Shown: positions 15,698 through 24,281 of the stretch, piece after piece
How positions within the stretch are numbered: the first letter of the stretch is position 1
Layout of the letters: each line of letters opens with the position of its first letter
Assembly (NCBI RefSeq): GCF_900107245.1
Contig: NZ_FNPG01000011.1
Coordinates: 39,156-103,155 of the forward strand
Length of the DNA: 64,000 nucleotides
Direction: 5' to 3'
Source of the DNA: Lachnobacterium bovis DSM 14045
Lineage (GTDB): Bacteria; Bacillota; Clostridia; Lachnospirales; Lachnospiraceae
The notes under the pieces: model-generated
Database searches by the model: none
Told to the model about the DNA's origin: nothing
The model's input: only the letters and a program-made list of their open reading frames with translations
Program-made: the position numbers and the translations under genes

Positions 15698-16933
15698 TTA
15701 TGACCTATAATCTCCATTTATTTTTACATAATCATATGTCAAATCGCATCCCCAAGCTTTTGCCTGTTCGTTACCTTGTTTCAAATCAACTATTACATAG
15801 ATTTCATCTTCTTCAAGAATTGTTTTTGCTTTCTCTTCAGAAAACTCTACACCACTTCCGTTTTTGCACACAAGAATTTCGCCTACTTTTGATTTTATTG
15901 ATACGTCAACTTTATCAATTTCAAATTCAGCATCTGTATAACCTATTGCACACAAGATTCTACCCCAATTGGCATCTTCTCCAAAGATAGCACATTTAAA
16001 TAATGACGAACTTACTACACTTTTTGCTACTTTGATTGCAATATCAAGAGTTTGTGCCCCATTACATGTACATTCAATCATCTTTGATGCACCTTCTCCA
16101 TCTTTTGCCAACATCTTAGTTAAATTCATCAAAACATCATATAAAGCATCGCAGAAAATGTCATAGTCGCTTCCTTTTTGCGATATTGTTTTATTTTTTG
16201 CTAAACCATTCGCCATAACGCAAAGCATATCATTTGTAGAAGTATCACCATCAACACTTAAACAATTGTAAGTAATTTTAACGATTTTATTAAGTGCTTC
16301 TTGTAAAAGTGAAGCATCTATGTCAACATCTGTTGTAACAAAATTAAGAGTTGTAGCCATATTTGGATGAATCATTCCGCTACCCTTGGCCATTCCACCA
16401 ATTGTACAAACTTTTCCATCTAATTCAAATTTAACTGCATATTCTTTTTTTACAGTATCTGTTGTCATGATTGCATGAGCAGCTTCTATATTTCCTTTTT
16501 CTGATATTCCTTTTGCAAGCTCAGCTACGTGATCTTTAATAGGATCAATTGGCAAAATCTGTCCAATAACTCCTGTTGATGCAACTATAACTCTTTCCTT
16601 AGGAATATTTAATTCATCTGCAATCAACTTGCACATCATTTGTGCTTTTTCCTCTCCATCTGCGTTACAAGTGTTTGCATTTTTACTATTTACGATTACT
16701 GCCTGTGAAATATTGTTTGATTTTTTTAGATTTTCTTTAGTAACAATGATTGGAGCGCCCTTTACTTTATTCTGAGTATATACAGCCGCTGTTTGACACT
16801 CTTCTTCTGAAAAAATAACTCCTAAATCGTTCTTTTCTTTTACTGGATTTAATCCGCAATTTAATCCGTTCGCTTTAAATCCAGCTGGAGCACACACTCC
16901 ACCTTCTACTTTTGTTAAATTAAACATATTCAT
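15698..16933 (-). CDS. argJ: Bifunctional glutamate N-acetyltransferase / ornithine acetyltransferase
   Basis: A 411-residue ArgJ precursor. The self-cleavage motif is present as KGSGMIHPNMATTLNF, with the nucleophile expected at Thr194 after Ala193, giving alpha and beta subunits. ArgJ recycles the acetyl group from N-acetylornithine to glutamate in arginine synthesis, and some members also use acetyl-CoA. The N-terminal stretch GGVCAPAGFKANGL is family-typical. AGGAGAATAG precedes ATG. The other arg genes are not in the window, so this copy is split from any argCBD cluster. It is flanked by proC and a transporter gene in the same direction. Confidence 0.95.
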   Translation of the reverse strand: MNMFNLTKVEGGVCAPAGFKANGLNCGLNPVKEKNDLGVIFSEEECQTAAVYTQNKVKGAPIIVTKENLKKSNNISQAVIVNSKNANTCNADGEEKAQMMCKLIADELNIPKERVIVASTGVIGQILPIDPIKDHVAELAKGISEKGNIEAAHAIMTTDTVKKEYAVKFELDGKVCTIGGMAKGSGMIHPNMATTLNFVTTDVDIDASLLQEALNKIVKITYNCLSVDGDTSTNDMLCVMANGLAKNKTISQKGSDYDIFCDALYDVLMNLTKMLAKDGEGASKMIECTCNGAQTLDIAIKVAKSVVSSSLFKCAIFGEDANWGRILCAIGYTDAEFEIDKVDVSIKSKVGEILVCKNGSGVEFSEEKAKTILEEDEIYVIVDLKQGNEQAKAWGCDLTYDYVKINGDYRS

Positions 16934-16969
16934 CTATTCTCCTACTCCAAATATTTTTCCACAAATGGG

Positions 16970-17839
16970 TTACGATGCCTCTTTAGCATCTTTTTTTTGC
17001 ACATAATACCATTTATATATTGCACTTCCTATGATTATAACATACCCTGTAATACTTAGCCAATCTGGTAATTCTTCATAAAAAATAAATCCCCACATTG
17101 CCGCAAATAGTATTTGTGTATAATCGTAAACCGAAATTTCTTTTGCTGGCGCTTTTGTATAAGCTGCTGTTATTGTAAATTGTCCTCCTGCTGCACCTAA
17201 TCCTGCTCCTATCAAAATCAAAGTCTGAACAACTGTCATTGGTTTATATGACATTATTAAAAATGGTAAAATAGTTATACATGAAAACATTGAAAAACAA
17301 AATACAATGATTGGTCCTCTTTCACCTTTTTTTCCTAGTTTTCGAACAAATGTATATGCAATACCTGCGCCTAGACCTCCTAATGCACCGATTAATGAAT
17401 ATACCATATTTATGTTACCTGTTGGTTTTATTACAAAAAGTGCACCTGCAAATGCTGTTATTACGCAAAGCCACTCAACTTTATTTGCTTTTTCTTTTAA
17501 AATAAAAATAGAAAAAATAATTGCAAAAAATGGTGATAATTTATTTAAAATATTTGCATCTGCTAAACCAATTTTATCTATTGCATAGAAGTTACATATC
17601 AGTCCTAATGTACCGCAAAAACATCTTGCAAATAAATCTCCAAAGCTTGATTTTTTTATTCTAAAGCCTTCTTTACTTCTAAACAAAGTAACTGATGCAA
17701 TAACTGCTGCAACCGCATTTCTAAAAAAAGCTTTTTGCATAGTTGGCAAATCTCCCGACGCACGAACACAAAGTGTCATTATTGAGAAGAAAAATCCTGC
17801 CATAATGATAAGTATAATTCCTTGTTTTTTCTGACTCAT
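16970..17839 (-). CDS. EamA/DMT-family transporter
   Basis: A 289-residue integral membrane protein with ten predicted helices arranged as two EamA repeats (first about residues 5-140, second about 150-285). The family exports or exchanges small metabolites such as amino acids and nucleotide precursors; the substrate is unknown. It begins 130 bp upstream of argJ and points the same way, so a link to arginine/proline metabolites is possible but not shown. AAAGGATGACGAA lies before ATG. Confidence 0.88.
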   Translation of the reverse strand: MSQKKQGIILIIMAGFFFSIMTLCVRASGDLPTMQKAFFRNAVAAVIASVTLFRSKEGFRIKKSSFGDLFARCFCGTLGLICNFYAIDKIGLADANILNKLSPFFAIIFSIFILKEKANKVEWLCVITAFAGALFVIKPTGNINMVYSLIGALGGLGAGIAYTFVRKLGKKGERGPIIVFCFSMFSCITILPFLIMSYKPMTVVQTLILIGAGLGAAGGQFTITAAYTKAPAKEISVYDYTQILFAAMWGFIFYEELPDWLSITGYVIIIGSAIYKWYYVQKKDAKEAS

Positions 17840-17890
17840 TTCGTCATCCTTTCTAACTTGTTATTTATGTTTTTTATTATAATATAATCG

Positions 17891-17935
17891 AAGCACCTAT
17901 AATATTTGTATCTCTACAAAATACTATAGATGCTT
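17891..17935 (-). terminator. Imperfect hairpin after the YhaN-like gene
   Basis: AAGCACCTATAATATTTGTA and TACAAAATACTATAGATGCTT pair with few mismatches around a TCTC loop. It lies 12 bp after the stop of the YhaN-like gene. The T-run behind it is weak, so termination is plausible, not certain. Confidence 0.45.
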
Positions 17936-17946
17936 TGTTATAATCA

Positions 17947-20379
17947 CTATCGTGGCATACGACAACTATGACATGTAAAGTAAATCACCTGATAATCCTG
18001 GCTTATTAAATCTAATAATTCATTTGCTTTATCCAATTTATCTTCATCTAAGTTAACAAATGGATCATCTAAAATCAAGAATGACTTATCTAATGGGAAC
18101 ATTGCTTCAACAAGTGCCAATCTCATACAAATACCAACTAAATCCTGATATCCTGATGATAACCAATCCACTTCTCTATATGCACCCTCTTGTTTCATCT
18201 TAATCGAAATGTTAGCATCTAATTGCCAATTTTCATTGTCCTCACCAGTAATATGCTGATAGTATTTTTTGAACGCATTATTAACCGGTGTCTTATATCT
18301 GGATGTAAACTGCTCTTTTGCCTGTGTTAAAAACTCAATAGTTTTTTCAGCCACATTATAATAATTCTGTTCTTTTTCTTGTTCTTTTTCTAAAGTTGCA
18401 AGCAAGTCTAATTTTTCATCTCTTTCGTCAAGCTGATCTGATAAATCATTCATCTGACGATTATATTTTTCGATATCATCTCTGATTTCATTAAGATTTT
18501 CGTCAATGTCATCGATTCTTCTATTTAGCTCTTCTAAGCTATGATTAATCTTGTATTCTGCAACAAGATCTTCATCATCGTGAGAATCTTTAAATTCTTT
18601 TCTAGCTGCTTTTGCTACTTCCATAGCCTCTTTAGCTAATTTATATTCTGTTATTTTATTAGTTAAAATTCCAATTTTTTCTGTATACTCTTCTGGTGTA
18701 TTATCAAGTTCTTCAAAAAACTGACGCAAATAGTCATATATTCTTCTGTTTAAGAATTCATAATCACGGTTTGCATTGTGATAAGTTACATCTTTTTGAT
18801 GTAAATCATCATATGTTTCTTTTAAACCTCTTAATTCATATAACATTGTCTGGTATTTTTCTTCACTATCAACACCTAATTCATAGCTAAATAAGAATGC
18901 ACTGATTTCTTTATTGATTTCAACGATTCTATTTTCCATTTCCTGAATCTTATTTCTCAATGCAGTAAGTGAACGCATCTCTCTATCATCTTCATCACGT
19001 TTGTTCTGCATGTATCTGGCTAATTCAACTTCAGCTACACGTTTTTGTTTCTTTGATGTGATAATAAAGATTACTGCTAAAACTACTGCAACAACTGTTA
19101 TTGCTATAAATGGTGTAAATAATGACTTTTTAGCTACGTTTACAACTGCCAAAATTAAAAATACAACTGCAACAACAGCAAAAACCGATGCACCCATCAA
19201 AACACTCTTTCCTGCGTTTTCAACTTTAGGAATGTTCTGGTTACGTTTTGCTTCATTTGTCTGGAACAAATTCTCTAAATTAGTAAGTTCAACTTTCTTA
19301 TCTGAAAGTTCACCCTTAATCTTTCTTGTTTCTTCAATTGATTCAATATTTCCAGCAATTGCTTCGAATAACATCGCTTCATCAGCTGCACCGTTATTTA
19401 AACGCTCACCTAACTCTTCGTATGTCTTTTCTTCTTCATTAGATAATTTATAAACTTCTGCACTTTGTCCCTGCTTAACTAAATTGTGAACATCAACTGT
19501 AATATTGCTGATTTCTTCATCACTCAAGCATTCTTTCCCAAAGAAGTTTTCTACATCTTCAAATGCCTTTGTTTTTTCTTTTTCGATTTCACACAATTGC
19601 TTGTAGTTATTCTGCTCTGCAATTTTAGTTCCTGCTTCACTTACAAACTTCTGCTCTTTTGTAAGCTGGGCACGTTCTTTTTCTAAAAGAATACGTTTAT
19701 TCTGTTGGTCTTCCATTAGAGTAGCAACTTTTTTATATTCTGTTTCTCTATTATCTAACTCTCTTAATTCAAGTCTTAGAGTATCTATCTGATCTTTACG
19801 TTTTCTAATAGAACCCGTTTTTCTAGATGGTGACAATTTATTTACAACATCTTTAAGTTTTTTCTGAGCATTTTCGTAATTGTTAATATCATTTGTACTT
19901 TCAACAACGTTTCCTAATTTTGCATTAATCTGATCTGATGTTGAAAAAGCACAATCATTTTGTCCAATAAAAATACTTCTTGCAAATGAATTTCTATCTA
20001 AATCGAAAATCTCATCACCTAAATGTTTTGTAAAGCAATCAACTTCCATATTAGTTGTTGCATCATAAATGTGAAACTCATCTGCTTTTTCTGTGCTTCC
20101 AAATTTTCTTACTACTTTATAATTTTTATCCTGGTACTCGAATTCTAATTCTCCACCGTAAGTTCCACCTTGCCAAGGTTTGTAAATGTTTCTTTCTTTT
20201 TCAAATGCACCTTTTTCTTTTTTGTTATCAAAGCCATATAACATTGCTTTTAAAAAAGCTGCAAACGTACTTTTTCCGCTTCCATTTTCACCATTAAAAA
20301 CATTTAATGATTTGTTAAAAACGTAATCTTTATCATGTAGTTTACCAAAATTATCGATGTGGCATTTAATTAATCTCAT
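17947..20379 (-). CDS. SbcC/YhaN-like AAA ATPase with coiled coils and a membrane hairpin
   Basis: An 810-residue SMC-like ATPase. Walker A NGENGSGKSTF is near residues 29-39, followed by long coiled coils. Around residues 385-445 are two hydrophobic helices (GASVFAVVAVVFLILAVV and PFIAITVVAVVLAVIFI) that could cross the membrane, as in YhaN rather than true SbcC. The C-terminus has the signature LSSGYQDLVGICMRLAL and Walker B SFLILDDPFVNLDED. The start is ATG at 20379 with GGGAGGAC, overlapping the stop of the partner nuclease gene by one base (TAATG). It probably forms a DNA end-processing complex with that nuclease. Confidence 0.88.
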   Translation of the reverse strand: MRLIKCHIDNFGKLHDKDYVFNKSLNVFNGENGSGKSTFAAFLKAMLYGFDNKKEKGAFEKERNIYKPWQGGTYGGELEFEYQDKNYKVVRKFGSTEKADEFHIYDATTNMEVDCFTKHLGDEIFDLDRNSFARSIFIGQNDCAFSTSDQINAKLGNVVESTNDINNYENAQKKLKDVVNKLSPSRKTGSIRKRKDQIDTLRLELRELDNRETEYKKVATLMEDQQNKRILLEKERAQLTKEQKFVSEAGTKIAEQNNYKQLCEIEKEKTKAFEDVENFFGKECLSDEEISNITVDVHNLVKQGQSAEVYKLSNEEEKTYEELGERLNNGAADEAMLFEAIAGNIESIEETRKIKGELSDKKVELTNLENLFQTNEAKRNQNIPKVENAGKSVLMGASVFAVVAVVFLILAVVNVAKKSLFTPFIAITVVAVVLAVIFIITSKKQKRVAEVELARYMQNKRDEDDREMRSLTALRNKIQEMENRIVEINKEISAFLFSYELGVDSEEKYQTMLYELRGLKETYDDLHQKDVTYHNANRDYEFLNRRIYDYLRQFFEELDNTPEEYTEKIGILTNKITEYKLAKEAMEVAKAARKEFKDSHDDEDLVAEYKINHSLEELNRRIDDIDENLNEIRDDIEKYNRQMNDLSDQLDERDEKLDLLATLEKEQEKEQNYYNVAEKTIEFLTQAKEQFTSRYKTPVNNAFKKYYQHITGEDNENWQLDANISIKMKQEGAYREVDWLSSGYQDLVGICMRLALVEAMFPLDKSFLILDDPFVNLDEDKLDKANELLDLISQDYQVIYFTCHSCRMPR

Positions 20380-21479
20380 TATAAGTCCTCCCCAAGTAAT
20401 GCTTTTATGCCACATTTAATAATGGCATTTTTGTCTTTATCATCAAAATCATTATCATCAGAGTTTAAAACTAATCTGATAAATTCGCCTTTTAATGATC
20501 TATCTCTTTCGTAGTCTTGATATTTTACTGTTTGGGAAGTCTCATCTACAACTTTTACAGTGTAAAACTTGCCTTCTAATTTGCCTTCAATAATTCTTGT
20601 ATTGATATCGCTTTCAACATCAACAGCACCTGTTAATGTAATTTTAACTAGTGATGTTTCTTTATATTCTTTGCGTCTTAATGACTCTTCAACTTTCACT
20701 AAAGCTTCGATTGTAGTACTGACTCCAGAAATATCAACTTCTAAGTTATGAATATTTCTCTTGGCAAAAGGAACAAACTGTGTATTTAATTCTTTTGTTT
20801 CTTCATCAATATCTAGTAAAACAAATCCTTTTTTACCGCATTCATCAAATCCTCTACCTTCAAGACAACCAGGATAGCAATATTTTCCTCGTCTATCTAA
20901 ATCGTCTTCTTCGTATGAATGTATATGACCTAAAGCTAAATAATCAATATTTCTGCCTCTTAAATTATCAAGGTTAATTATGAAATCTCTTGGATTTCCT
21001 TCTCCCTCTCTAATTTGTCCGTGCAAAGTAACAATATTGAATTTGTCACCTTCTAATTGTAAATCATTGCATACAGAATATTGATTATCATCTGTTAATT
21101 CTAAACCAGTAATAACAATATTTCCGTATTCATAAGATTTCCATTCTTTATCATTAAAAAGTTTCAAGTTAACTGGTAAATCTTCTAAATTAGAAAGGAA
21201 ATTATCATGATCATGATTTCCTTTTAAATAAACAAAATCAATATCCGGATAACCCAAAATTGCTTCTTTTACAACATTTCTTGCTGATGCAGAAATATTT
21301 CTTGTATCAAATAAATCTCCTGCTATCAAAATAGCTTTAACTTCATTTTGTTTAGCATAATCCACCATTTTGGAAAATGTATTTAGTAATTCATCTCTGC
21401 GCTCTTTTGCCTGCTCATTAGTGAGATTTGTAGTCATCTTTGAGTCTAGATGAATGTCTGCACAATGTATAATTTTCAA
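20379..21479 (-). CDS. SbcD/YhaO-like metallophosphoesterase (DNA repair exonuclease)
   Basis: A 366-residue calcineurin-like phosphoesterase. The metal-binding motifs read in order: CADIHLDS (residues 5-12), AGDLFDTRN, KGNHDHDN, TLHGQIREG and ALGHIHS. These are the five motifs of Mre11/SbcD-type nucleases. The remaining ~150 residues are a cap region. It is coupled translationally to the YhaN-like ATPase downstream, so a two-subunit nuclease is likely. GGAGTTGTAAA lies upstream of ATG. Confidence 0.88.
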   Translation of the reverse strand: MKIIHCADIHLDSKMTTNLTNEQAKERRDELLNTFSKMVDYAKQNEVKAILIAGDLFDTRNISASARNVVKEAILGYPDIDFVYLKGNHDHDNFLSNLEDLPVNLKLFNDKEWKSYEYGNIVITGLELTDDNQYSVCNDLQLEGDKFNIVTLHGQIREGEGNPRDFIINLDNLRGRNIDYLALGHIHSYEEDDLDRRGKYCYPGCLEGRGFDECGKKGFVLLDIDEETKELNTQFVPFAKRNIHNLEVDISGVSTTIEALVKVEESLRRKEYKETSLVKITLTGAVDVESDINTRIIEGKLEGKFYTVKVVDETSQTVKYQDYERDRSLKGEFIRLVLNSDDNDFDDKDKNAIIKCGIKALLGEDL

Positions 21480-21635
21480 TTTTACAACTCCTTTATATAA
21501 ATCTTAGTGTTTTATCTTGCTTGTCTGTTTTTGGGTCTAATATACAAACTCAAAATCATTTTTATAAAAAATAATTATAATGATTAATTATAAGAATAAT
21601 CATAAATTTAATCACAACATAATTATAATAATTAT

Positions 21636-23546
21636 TTAATTTTCTTTAAGTGATATAATCGGACCACCTTTATCCTCTAGATAATCTCTTGTTATTAGCA
21701 CTTTACCAATTCTTTTATCTTTAGGAATTTCAAACATTATATCAAGCATACTCTTCTCAAGAATAGCTCGTAATGCTCTTGCTCCTTCTTTCTTTTCTCT
21801 TGCCTTTTCAGCTATATAACGCAACGCATCTTCTTCAAACTCAAGTCCGACATCATCAATACCAAGTAATTTGACATATTGTTTTATAATCGCATTCTTT
21901 GGCTTTGTTAAAATCTTAATCAACATTTCTTCTGTCATCTCGTCAAGTGTGAAAAGAATAGGTAAACGACCTATGAATTCTGGAATCATTCCATACTCTC
22001 TTACATCTTCTACCGCAATTTGTTGCATAATATCATCATCATTATCAAGCTTATCTTTTAATTCAGATTTAAAACCAATAGCAGCTTCTTTGTTTATTCT
22101 TTTTTTGATTATATCTTCAATTCCTGGAAAAGCTCCTGCACAAATAAACAAAATATTTGTTGTATCTATTGTTGTAAGTGGCACAAAAGCGCCTTTAGAA
22201 GATGCTCCAACCGGTACTTCTACGTCTGTTCCCTCGAGAATCTTAAGCATTCCTTGTTGAACTGACTCCCCACTAACATCTCTTTGACTAGGATTATTCT
22301 TTTTTGAAATCTTATCAATTTCATCAATAAAAACAATACCATGCTGCGCTCTTTCTACATCATTATCTGCTGCTGCTAATAACTTTGTTATTACGCTTTC
22401 GATATCATCACCGACATAACCTGCTTCTGTAAGTGATGTTGCATCTGCAAGTGCAAGTGGCACATCTAACAATTCTGCTAATATTTTAACCAAATATGTT
22501 TTTCCTGAACCTGTTGGTCCTATCATCAACATGTTAGATTTCTCAATTTCTACATCATCGTCTACATGATTTTCTAGACTCATTATTCTCTTATAATGAT
22601 TATATATCGATACTGACATAACTTTTTTAGCATACTCTTGTCCGATAACGTAAGCATCTAGTTTCTCTTTGATTTCATGAGGAGCTGGAAGATTTCTAAT
22701 ATCTATAATTGGTTTTCTCTTTTTAGCTCTCTTACGTTTTTTTACTCTATGAGTTCCAAGCATCGAACCATCTGGATTAAACATCCTTGTAAAGTTCCTA
22801 CTTGGCATTCCAGATATTCCTGGCATACTTGTCATAGCTGGAAACCCCGGCATACCAGCTTTATCATCAAATATCGAATTATCTAGGCCTGGAAACAGCT
22901 CTAATCCCAAATAAGCTAACGGATTATTCTTCTGAAATGTTCTCTCAGCTTCTTCTCTTACCTCAGCTGGCGCATTTTCATACTTATACGCCTTTGGATT
23001 TAAAGAACGTCTTGGATTCTTTTTATCTTTGGAATCTTCCAAATTCGTTGGCTTCATCATTTTATCTGGATCAAACATATTTTCAAAAAGCATATCAGAT
23101 GGTGGCATCATATCAAAAAACCTTTGCATACAATCAGGACATACTTTAAAAGATCGATGCATACGAACAAGCGGTCCTGCCATACCTTCAGGTCTTTTAC
23201 AAACAGAACAAAAATCTTCGTAATTACCGTCGTCGTCTTTTTCATTTTTTTGTTCATTATTATTGTTTTTTTCTGCGTTATCCTGATTGCCTTTATTTTT
23301 GGAATCATCATCATCTTTATCATTTAAAAATGATAATTTCATCATATCGCCGCTTCGAAATGGTTGACTCATCACGCGTTCATGCATACGACTATGAATA
23401 GGCGTTTTGACACTAGATTCTGAATCGGTATCCTTACCATCACTTTTCGAATGGATAACTTCTTCATTAGATTCTGAATGGGTAGCTTCTTCATTATGAA
23501 TTTGATCATTATCATCTGTATTGATTTCTCTATAATCTTCTTTCAT
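21636..23546 (-). CDS. Divergent ClpX-like AAA+ unfoldase with long N-terminal extension
   Basis: A 636-residue protein, about 200 longer than usual ClpX. Residues 1-110 are acidic, low-complexity and Asp/Asn-rich. A zinc-finger (Cys113, Cys116, Cys136, Cys139) precedes a Met/Gly/Pro-rich linker and a basic patch (KKRKRAKKRK). The AAA+ core has Walker A GPTGSGKT (343-350), pore loop GYVG (376-379), Walker B IVFIDEID and sensor motif GRLPILF. The ClpP-docking IGF is kept (490-492), but the RKH pore-2 loop is replaced by ASSKG (448-452). Degradation with ClpP is inferred; substrate choice should differ. ATG at 23546 follows AAAGGTGG; an upstream GTG lies within that site. Confidence 0.85.
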   Translation of the reverse strand: MKEDYREINTDDNDQIHNEEATHSESNEEVIHSKSDGKDTDSESSVKTPIHSRMHERVMSQPFRSGDMMKLSFLNDKDDDDSKNKGNQDNAEKNNNNEQKNEKDDDGNYEDFCSVCKRPEGMAGPLVRMHRSFKVCPDCMQRFFDMMPPSDMLFENMFDPDKMMKPTNLEDSKDKKNPRRSLNPKAYKYENAPAEVREEAERTFQKNNPLAYLGLELFPGLDNSIFDDKAGMPGFPAMTSMPGISGMPSRNFTRMFNPDGSMLGTHRVKKRKRAKKRKPIIDIRNLPAPHEIKEKLDAYVIGQEYAKKVMSVSIYNHYKRIMSLENHVDDDVEIEKSNMLMIGPTGSGKTYLVKILAELLDVPLALADATSLTEAGYVGDDIESVITKLLAAADNDVERAQHGIVFIDEIDKISKKNNPSQRDVSGESVQQGMLKILEGTDVEVPVGASSKGAFVPLTTIDTTNILFICAGAFPGIEDIIKKRINKEAAIGFKSELKDKLDNDDDIMQQIAVEDVREYGMIPEFIGRLPILFTLDEMTEEMLIKILTKPKNAIIKQYVKLLGIDDVGLEFEEDALRYIAEKAREKKEGARALRAILEKSMLDIMFEIPKDKRIGKVLITRDYLEDKGGPIISLKEN

Positions 23547-23750
23547 ATTAACCACCTTTCCTCAATATATTATTAATAGCTTATTAAATTTTCCGCATAA
23601 AATTATAATCATATTCAAATAACTATAATTTGCATCAAATATTGTACCTTCTCAAGTTTTATTTTTCACAATAAACCTATACTATCACATTATAAATCGT
23701 TATGCAAAATAAAACAATACTATATAAAACAATAGACTAAAAAAACAAAA

Positions 23751-23774
23751 AATGGCTAGGAAAACCCAACCATT
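23751..23774 (-). terminator. Terminator of rnpB
   Basis: On the minus strand AATGGTTGGG and CCTAGCCATT form a 10-bp stem with two G-T pairs around TTTT, followed by TTTTGTTTTTTT. It lies about 45 bp after the rnpB 3' end. Confidence 0.8.
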
Positions 23775-23818
23775 TCATTAGTTCAATCAAAATATATTTA
23801 AAGTGATATTATGTAACT

Positions 23819-24160
23819 TAGCAGAACGATAAGCCGGGTTATGTCGTGGATGATCATCTATCTAGGATAACTGTTACCAATTACCTCAAGCAACCTACCT
23901 TAAGCTAGCGGGCCACGTCAACGCTTATATTCGGTTTTGCTTCAAATGGGGTTTACATGTGCCCACCTTGTTACCAAGATGGCGGTAGTCTCTTGCACTG
24001 CCTTTCCACCCTTACCACTTGCGTGGCGGTTTATTTCTGTTGCACTGTCCTGAGGGTTTCCCCTACCGGCCGTTAACCGGCATCCTGCCCTGTGAAGCCC
24101 GGACTTTCCTCACCTGCGACCTTTCGGTACTTGCAGCTGCGATCACCTGTCCTGCATATT
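23819..24160 (-). ncRNA. rnpB: RNase P RNA
   Basis: The RNA component of RNase P, which matures tRNA 5' ends. Conserved blocks are readable on the minus strand: GAGGAAAGTCCGGGCTTCACAGGGCAGGATGCC near the 5' side (CR-I region) and AACCCGGCTTATCG near the 3' end. The ends GCAGGA (24155 side) and TTCTGC (23821 side) pair to form helix P1. Length is about 340 nt, normal for this RNA. It lies between the ClpX-like and kinase genes with its own promoter and terminator. End positions are accurate to a few bases. Confidence 0.95.
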
Positions 24161-24169
24161 AACCCGTTA

Positions 24170-24198
24170 ATTATACTATTATTTTTGTTTTTTTTCAA
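24170..24198 (-). promoter_or_regulatory. Promoter of rnpB
   Basis: Minus strand TTGAAA (24198-24193), exactly 17 bases, then TATAAT (24175-24170). The start point would be near 24162, just at the RNA's 5' end. Confidence 0.8.
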
Positions 24199-24281
24199 GT
24201 ACCATTTGAAATAAAACCTTGTTATTATCAAATGACTATGAAATGATTTATAAAAGCTTCTAAATCACAAAGTAACAATAG

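Noticed and set aside
15700..15990. 96-codon plus-strand ORF antisense to argJ
   Set aside because: It is a shadow of argJ, rich in Leu/His/Arg as expected from antisense frames, with no ribosome site.
19001..19453. 150-codon plus-strand ORF antisense to the YhaN-like gene
   Set aside because: Long but a low-complexity Thr/Ala/Ser/Phe translation typical of antisense coiled-coil DNA.
21871..22260. 129-codon plus-strand ORF antisense to the ClpX-like gene
   Set aside because: Shadow frame of a clearly conserved gene with no translation signal of its own.
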